Shown here in pieces: positions 56,699 through 64,000 of a DNA stretch of 64,000 nt (position 1 is its first letter; every line of letters starts with the position of its first letter). The translations under genes and the position numbers were made by a program. This DNA comes from Bathymodiolus brooksi. Its lineage: Eukaryota > Mollusca > Bivalvia > Mytilida > Modiolidae. The DNA is taken from NCBI GenBank assembly GCA_963680875.1, contig OY804579.1, positions 36,441,804 to 36,505,803 on the forward strand, written 5' to 3'. Below the pieces are notes generated by a model. That model did not search any database. It was not told the DNA's origin and saw only the letters and a list, made by a program, of their open reading frames with translations.

Positions 56699-58810
56699 GG
56701 TACATATATGTGCACCACGATCTTTATTCAAACTTCTTGTCAAAAGTTGGAAGTTTTCTCGAACAGGTTGGATAAGATTTTACAAAGAATATCAATGGTG
56801 TTCTTCCATTTGTGATTTACTTATATTATACATCATAATTCTATAAATAACATCAACTGAAAGTGGATCTCTCCAGAAATACAGACTTTGAGCTTTTGAG
56901 GGGCAATTTCCGAACTTATGCATATTAACATTACTATTCTAAAATATTGCAACATAAAATAGCGTATTTGATCGTACAAAAAGTGAACTGTGATCTCAAA
57001 GGCTGATTATTGTACACCTTCATATGTTAAACGTATGACATTTAATTAAAGGTACTTTTAAAATTGAAACATTAGTTAATCCAGATGACTGTCATTGGTC
57101 AAATGTGTCTGCTCAAGTAGTAGACTATGATAAATACACCGTTTTTATTTCTCTACTTTCTGTTCCTTGGTACCCTCAATCGAATGACCCCATTACCTTC
57201 GACAGAATAATATTATGTTCTATTTTCCTGAATGGATCAAAATATTGTTTTTGCTGTTTAGATTCTCAGAACTCTACGTCCGTCTTAAGATGTCTCCAAT
57301 TACGCAGGCCTTTCTCAACAAGACACTACAGATACCAAAATAAATTACTTTCATACAACTACCTAAATGAAAGTAATATATGAAAACGTTATATGGTAAT
57401 CATCATGAATAAATCACGATTGTTCAATTTCCGAGGTCTCGACGATTTTCAGTCAAATCCAGATTGAGCAATTAGAGCCTTTGTAATAAACATTCATGAC
57501 CAGTGTCTGGTGTTGTACTTTTCATAAAACCGGAACTCCATTTCTGTTGAACTTGGTCGAATTTCATCTTATCTGATATATATATATATTTCCCACTTCT
57601 ATTTTATTTTTTGATATTTTACCTATAATTCTTTTATTTTTCATTGAATTTCGTTAATGTTGTTATATATACTTAACAAACCCCAGTAGCACTCATTTAG
57701 ATATTTTAAGCTACAAACAGTGCGAAAAAAATTAAATGAAAACCAGATATACCACACCGTCGGAACAGTGCCAATATCCAATAGGAAGTCATAGGAAAAA
57801 GCAAAATCGATACCCATAACACAGATATTCATGACCGCTCATTTTCATGACTTGTGCAGGCACTTCATTACAAATGGCGGGATTAAATTAGTCTTATCTG
57901 CTAATATGACTGTGGTTTTACTTAATTACGTCCCAATAACGAACTAACGTTGAACATGCACCCCAACTTGCTGGGCGACACGACGTTGTGACTGTCCATG
58001 CATAATCAGAAAAAAGTAAATCCCCATCAAATTCCTTCAAATTGTCAATTAGAAAATGTTGTGCTAAGTCTGTACCAAGTAAAGAGGGAGTGTTAAGCAC
58101 ATGGATTTTTTTAATCGGTATAAAGCAAACAGCTTCGTACGTGGTCGCGGTTGGTTGGTCTAATTCAAGCAAAGATTGGTTGATAGAACTTTGAGGTTGC
58201 TGGTGGTCAAATTAAGACACATTTGGACCCACAGGCATATGTGACCTACTAAAACAAAGGTCAATCCCCCAATCATATATAGCCATATCCGACCTGGATT
58301 TCCTGTTTAGACCCTTTGGCTTACTTGTTTCCGCTTGGTTCATATCGTACATCTGCTGTTGGGTTATTATTCAATGAAGGTATCATCCGTCCAGTAGTCA
58401 AAACGTCGTTTTATTATATACATTTATGCTTCGAATTTACAGTTTCTAATTATTAATAATGTAATTGGTTAAAACTAATGTCAACCTAATATCGTGTTTA
58501 CAAAATTAGATATCTACGTTAATTGTAGCAAAACTACAAATGTAATGATATCAGATAAAAGCAAAGATCATTAGATTATAGCACACTCCAGCATCACATT
58601 AACGCTGCTTGTTAAGTAATTATATCATTAACCATGTCTCCGCTCTGTAGAGTTCGAAAACGGATAATTGAACAAACCTTTCATAATGTACTGGTATAAC
58701 TTTAGTAATACACACAGATAAGGCATACTTATTCATTGTATAATTATCTTTGATTTTTTTTTTTTGAATATTCAAAACGACATGTCATGAAAAGAAAGAT
58801 TAAACTGCTA
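56699..58810. other. Intronic, no recognised gene
   Basis: A dispersed repeat piece lies at 57855-57895 ('gtgcaggcacttcattacaa', 'gcgggattaaattag'). The ORFs at 57105-57383 and 57918-58172 show no receptor or other motif. Confidence 0.45.
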
Positions 58811-59050
58811 TGATCATCAATTCCACCAATATCAACAAAATGAACAATCACCTCTCATCTTCATCGAAATCACTGAATACAAAAAGACCACGACATATGA
58901 CGATGGAAATCCAGGTCCGTCTTGGCTTGTGACAGATACAGATGCCGGCGTTCAGCAAGTAAATGGATCGTAACCCTCCCCTCTTACTAACTAGATCTCC
59001 AACGGCAATACACGTATAAACAAAAGATAAAACAACAGAACCTTAGCGGA
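58811..59050. repeat. Dispersed mussel-type repeat, copy 2
   Basis: Same family as 1105-1290: 'atcatcaattccaccaatat', 'caatcacctctcatctt', 'aaaaagaccacgacatatga'. Extends farther, to about 59050. Confidence 0.55.
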
Positions 59051-60585
59051 GTTTGGCTATCATGTGTAGGCTCTTTGGTTTACTTGCACCAAAAAGACTT
59101 TTAAGTTAGTTGGTTTTACTATCTGTTGACTATGAGCGTACTTTGTGATCGTTTTTCCAGAAACCATGCGTGCACATTAAATTAGATATTAATGTTTTTA
59201 TTGGTATCTTACGACAACTGATTTTCATGTGTGTTCTGCTACAATTACTGAACATATGTTTCAGTTGTTTTAAGAACAATAAACCTTTTAAGTAAGGATA
59301 TGCCTATGCCACATCATGTTGATGGTTTCTAAAATTAGCAGTGACTAAAATTAATTCATTCATGCAAAGGGAAAGAAATCCATTAAAAAGACAATGTACA
59401 TATAGTATTGGGAAAGCATGTTTGAATTATTGTCTATTTTGTTACATGAGAAATAAGTACATTGCCCTTTAATGTAATCTGATATTGGATTACAATGTTC
59501 TAAAAGTGATTATTTTGTCAGAGACAAGTAATGTATGCAATATCGTATATACTCAAATTTTTTATCAATGCTTTTTATACAGAAGTTTCAGTGACAAATC
59601 TCATGGTGTATATCCCGTTTAGATATGTAATCCATACATTTATCAATAAACAAATGGACAATTAACGTATTCATAGATTTAAGTGCATTGTACGACAAAA
59701 GAAGAGCCATTGTCCCACATTTTTCCGGCAGTAACGCATGTCTGTTTACAAGTGACATTTAAGGTTTCTAATTTTTTGTTGATAACGTCATTTGATCTCA
59801 GAATAATTCAGTTATCTTAAAAATGAATTCAATTTAATCCTGAAATGCTTGTAATATATACAAACAATTGATATATAGATAAACATATATTAACAACACA
59901 ATGTTAACAGTAACACACCGCATATACACAGACAAATCTATTAACGTCAGATGAACTAAAATTGATAAATAGACAGTATTAGTGCAGTGTCTTAAAGACT
60001 TAATTTTATGTGTAGGAGGCCTAAGAACTGGGATAAAGGCGAGGTTCACCGAGTCTTTTCCACAGAATTACGCCGACTACACATAAACGTTATATTTTAA
60101 GACACTGTATTGATTTTGTGATTATCCTGCAGAAAAACCACATTAATCCATTGCCGTTTATATTTTGAAATAAATAGGAAAATTACATAATTATCTCTTC
60201 ATTGCCCATTTTGATATTTTCTTTCAACATGAAGTGAACTGGATTTAGAACTATGTTCTAAAAGCTTAACAGGTAGCAATTCACAAGTGAACCAGAAAAT
60301 AATATATCTCGGTCAGTGAGAGTATATAGCAAAACTGTATCCAGTCAGTGCAATTTGCCTGCTCAAATAAAACAAGTGCAGGATATATATACATTGTTTG
60401 TATATATGCATACATATTATCAAGATAGAATAAGTAAACACGTGCATACGACTGTAAAAAATATTGATATGTTTAATAATTCATTAATTGATGTTTAACG
60501 CCACGTGTGAACGTTGTTTTATATAAATGTAGCGTCCTTATCCATTTTTTATTTTACTGTATAAATGAGTAACACGAATGGTGTC
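59051..60585. other. Intronic, no recognised gene
   Basis: A short SINE-tail-like 'gatgtttaacgccacgtg' is at about 60489-60506. Nothing else is recognised. Confidence 0.4.
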
Positions 60586-60589
60586 TTAT

Positions 60590-60890
60590 AAGAAGCAGGA
60601 ACTGCTTAACTCCCGGTTTTTTGTGTGGTCAGTGTTGCTCATCTTTTTAGTTTTTTTGAGTGTTGTCCTATTATGTGTCTTTACGTTCTGAGTTCCGTGT
60701 TGTGATGTTCACTACGATTTCCGCATAAAAACGATGTTCGATTCATCTTGTGTGTAGGAAATCTCATGTCATATTTACGTTATATGTATTAATTTGCGCA
60801 TTGTGTTGTGTTTTTTGTTGTGTTTGTCTTCGTCTTGTGTACCCTATATTTCCGGTTTCTTTGGATTGTCCATTTTGGATTGGTATTATC
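60590..60890 (+). repeat. Dispersed repeat family B copy
   Basis: Matches 14038-14290 in order ('cgttctgagttccgtgttgtgatg', 'ctcatgtcatatttacgtta', 'gtcttcgtcttgtgtaccc'), preceded by family C-like 'tgtgtggtcagtgttgctca'. Confidence 0.55.
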
Positions 60891-61175
60891 TAACGTTTAT
60901 TTATCAAACTGGCTTAGCTTATAGGAGAAAGATAACTTTCTCACAGCGATCATGTAAAGTTATTCTTGAACTCAATGGGATATGTTGTGAACTGCTGACC
61001 ATAAGGCGAGTACTAGTGACGTGACGTGAGATCGAGATCCGATGATACCCATATCAAGTGCTAAGGTTCCCAGACACCTACACAAGACCGCTGTTTGACA
61101 GGTTAGTTACCAATAACTTCTCCACTTTCCTCAATCAACAAGTCTTGAACAGAAGTCACGATATAGTTAAACATT

Positions 61176-61270
61176 GCTGACGATGAACACCAATCGCTGA
61201 CGATAAATACATATTGCTGACGATAAATACATATTGCTGATGATAAATAATGCAAAGCTGACGATATTTA
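61176..61270. repeat. 20-bp tandem repeat, about 4-5 copies
   Basis: 'gctgacgataaatacatatt' repeated, with edge variants. Confidence 0.88.
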
Positions 61271-61844
61271 CAAATAACTAAGTTATATTTTAGATTAACT
61301 AGAAATTTGTAATCAATGGATTGTTGATATATTTTTAACCTAAATATATTTTCCCTTTGCCTAAACGTGATATATATAAGCAACATCAACGCAATTTTTT
61401 TTCTAAATTAAAAAATGTCTATCTGCAAACATGTTCTTTTCAAAACACTATTGAGATGGTACAATAAAATAGTAATTGAATCGAAAACTTTCTTTGCAAG
61501 GGTGAGCCAAAATATAGCATCTGGCAGGAAGAAGATATCATTGAAAATGGTTGGTATCTATTAAATACAGACATTTGGTCTGATATAATGCATGTTTAAT
61601 AAAGAGTATGCTACAAACTGGCAACTTTGATGGTAAAATATTGCGTCGCTACAAAACCATAATTAAAAAATAATTAATATCTGTTAATTGTAACTTGTCA
61701 AAGTCTTATCATTCTTGTGTAGTATTATATTATAATAAAAAAAAACCTAACACATTTCACATTTACTTAATCTAAGATAGCCGAATGATGTTTGTTAGAT
61801 AATAAAATCACAGTATTGTATGTGAATTACGATACAAGCAAATG
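61271..61844. other. Intronic, no recognised feature
   Basis: AT-rich. Confidence 0.4.
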
Positions 61845-61995
61845 TTGAACTTACCAACGGGGTAATCAGAAGCCGTAATTCGAAGGACAGAAAATGCAAT
61901 GGCAAAGGAAACGGAACAAAAAGACAAACAATGGTATACAAAATACTCATAAATGACCAACAGGAACCCCACAAACTTCGACGACACGCCATGAA
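61845..61995 (-). repeat. Dispersed repeat family C, inverted copy
   Basis: 'accaacggggtaatcagaag', 'ccgtaattcgaaggaca' and 'agacaaacaatggtatac' match the copy at 51590-51725. Confidence 0.65.
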
Positions 61996-62589
61996 TGATA
62001 ATGGGACGGCATTGTGATTACGACAACCGGAACTTATCCGTTGTTATTGGCGACGCAAATATTCTCTAATGTGTGAACCCTTACGAAATCCAGTAACGTA
62101 CGATATATAGTCTTGTTGCAATTACTTATCTTATTTTCCTACGCCTATATTGCGTTCTTAGTCCTTTTCACAAAAATCACCAACGATGATCTAAATGATG
62201 AAATAAAGGTAAATTAAACACTACAATTACCATGAAGTTGACGTCAGGTTTTATTTTAGATTGAAGATACTTGCTGGTAGTTTATCATTTCAATCGTAGG
62301 TTTGAAATCCGGTAAAATATTATCTCTACGCTATCTCCATTTCGCACGTAAGCTATTATCAAATGTCAGCAGCTCAATGGAATACATTGCTTTATTGCTC
62401 GTTCTTATTTGTTGCTTTTTAAATGGGCATATATGATCTTTCAACATTCAATGTCCTATATGTGAGGCAAAATTTATATGGCTTTTTACAAACGAAGACA
62501 TATTAGTACTTAAACTTGTGGGAAAATATATTATTGATTGTCTAGATATTAGAAGAGGGGATTATTGTTGTCATAAGTAGTGTTTATAT
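61996..62589. other. Intronic, no recognised feature
   Basis: Contains 'aaatgatgaaataaaggtaa' near 62192 shared with 53486; otherwise nothing. Confidence 0.4.
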
Positions 62590-62760
62590 GTATAGTGTAT
62601 ATCATTACTTTTGTCTCTGATTCTGTCCGGCATAAAAATGTTGTATTGTTATATGTACATTGAATCAATATTTGCTTTATATGTAACTCTGCCTCTTCAG
62701 GGGCCCTTAATTGGAACAATAAAATTATTATTATCATCATTAATATTATAAATGTATCAA
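62590..62760 (+). repeat. Possible retroelement 3' end with (ATT)n-like tail
   Basis: 'ctgcctcttcaggggccctt' then 'aacaataaaattattattat' looks like a short 3' untranslated region, a poly(A)-type signal and a trinucleotide tail. No coding part precedes it, so the assignment is weak. Confidence 0.35.
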
Positions 62761-63784
62761 TATTCTATGGTATCTGTATTTTATTGTCCGACATTTTATG
62801 CGAGAACATAACTTGCAAATCTCTTAACCGAGGTCACCATTGATATATGTATGGTATGTGCGCATCGCATTGTCATTGCTGTAGGCATGTTTGTCAGAGG
62901 AGGAAAATATAGTTCCTAATATTACAGTACATCTTGAAAGACCGGGTAATGTTCTTATTAGAACCGTGAACACAACACATCAATCTATTTGCAAGCATTT
63001 TGTGATGTCAAGAAATACACAAAGGAAGGAGGTTTACAATTCGTTCTGATGTCACAACACACACTGCCAGAACAGTTTAGCTGTGACTGCTTCGCGACTA
63101 CAGAACGTCCGACAGTTGCCATCTTGATGTCGTAAATATTCGCGGGTAGTTTGAGGAATTTCGTTTGTGCTACTAACTGTGATGTGATCTTAACGAACTT
63201 ATTTTATAATATGATATTAAGACTGATGATCATCCCAAACGCCTGTATTTCTATATCTCATCAAAATAAAATATATAAAAGTATGTTCTGAGAAAACATC
63301 ATCATGCTTTGATGTTTGTCAGTATTTGGTGAACTTTCGACTCTTCATAAAACAGGAAATTGCATATCAAAAACACAATGCTCTTCAATTAAACATGAGA
63401 TAAATTTAGAAAGCAATATATTTCACGTTATGGAACATATTCAGTTGTAGATGATTAGTTCAAAAACATCGGATATGTTGCAATGGAAGTTTAATTATAT
63501 TAATGCGTCCAATAATTATTGTAATTTTAAGTAAACAAAGAGATCATATTGATCATATTTAGTTGTTTATTGGGGCTTTTAAGTTGAAGACCACTTATTG
63601 AACTAATGATAAATGATGGCATTGCCATTATGGTATTATTCTATGATTTAGCTTCTTCACTGTCCTATTATTTGGTGAAATATGCCACATTCAAAATATA
63701 AAACTTTATCTCAGTAAGGCATACACAATATGTTAATCAGCAATTTACAGGAACCTCTGTATCAGCCAATGATCGCGGATATCT
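62761..63784. other. Intronic, no recognised feature
   Basis: AT-rich. Confidence 0.4.
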
Positions 63785-64000
63785 TCCGTTTGTCGTAATC
63801 ACAATCACAATCACAACCTTTTCTCACTCATCACTGATCACATGGTTTGTAGCAAGACTACCACGACGAGCGCCACATGTGGAGCAGGAACATTTTACCC
63901 TGCAATCACACAGTTTAGTGTGTGGTTGTTGTTGCTCAGTCTTTAGTTTTCTGTGAAGTGTTTTGTAGGTCATCGTTTTTCCTTTTGTCATTTTTCTTTT
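63785..64000 (+). repeat. Dispersed repeat family C, long copy
   Basis: Shares 'ccacgacgagcgccacatgtggagcagga' with 25504-25530 and continues with 'tgttgttgctcagtctttag' and 'gttttgtaggtcatcg'. Preceded by a short (CACAAT)n tract at about 63797-63817. Runs to the window end. Confidence 0.65.

Noticed and set aside
57105..57383. Possible second exon of the GPCR
   Set aside because: The translation lacks TM3/DRY-type motifs and has no good acceptor; nothing receptor-like.

Overview
This is an AT-rich, gene-poor stretch of animal nuclear DNA, most likely from a bivalve and probably a marine mussel (Mytilus-like). The reasons are a GPCR exon ending in a canonical GT splice donor, CR1/L2-type LINE debris, tRNA-derived SINEs, and many copies of dispersed repeats I recognise from mussel genomic sequence. 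The genus is inference; no species marker is present.

Layout. 1-6.5 kb: non-coding, one dispersed repeat. 6.6-13.0 kb: a 45-bp, a 48-bp and a very large 63-bp tandem array, the 45- and 63-bp units being multiples of three and therefore open in one frame. 13-21.7 kb: non-coding with SINEs, a ~158-bp bivalve-type repeat and degenerate repeats. 21.7-22.8 kb: 17 almost identical 65-bp units. 24.7-25.4 kb: a short DNA transposon with ~79-bp terminal inverted repeats and an apparent 9-bp target duplication. 25.9-38.1 kb: a decayed LINE (minus strand) split by a complete Polinton/Maverick (27311-37682, 10,372 bp). 38.2-47.1 kb: a diverged local duplication whose second copy carries another LINE fragment, and inside that LINE a 28-bp segment has expanded to 162 units plus a partial one. 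47.4-50.3 kb: SINEs, a 46-bp array and an ATCA microsatellite. 50.3-64 kb: mostly non-coding, with the first coding exon of a rhodopsin-family neuropeptide-type GPCR at 55048-55477; its remaining exons are not recognisable in the window.

The most interesting object is the Polinton. It has AG...CT termini, TIRs of about 550-640 bp, a perfect 6-bp target duplication (GTTGCC) and a conserved virion-type cassette on the plus strand: packaging ATPase, small VI-like protein, conserved unknown protein, retroviral-type integrase with chromodomain, penton-like protein, small basic protein, major capsid protein and adenain-type protease. A PC4-like coactivator gene is on the opposite strand. No protein-primed DNA polymerase B is recognisable; its usual space holds a promoter followed by a cluster of strong hairpins, two degenerate tRNA genes and SINE debris. 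Most genes carry frameshifts, so the copy looks dead unless these are assembly errors. Its TIRs are packed with ETS, NRF1, CRE and E-box motifs. The target was the PHD-finger coding part of the LINE, and the LINE frame resumes on the other side once one duplication copy is discounted.
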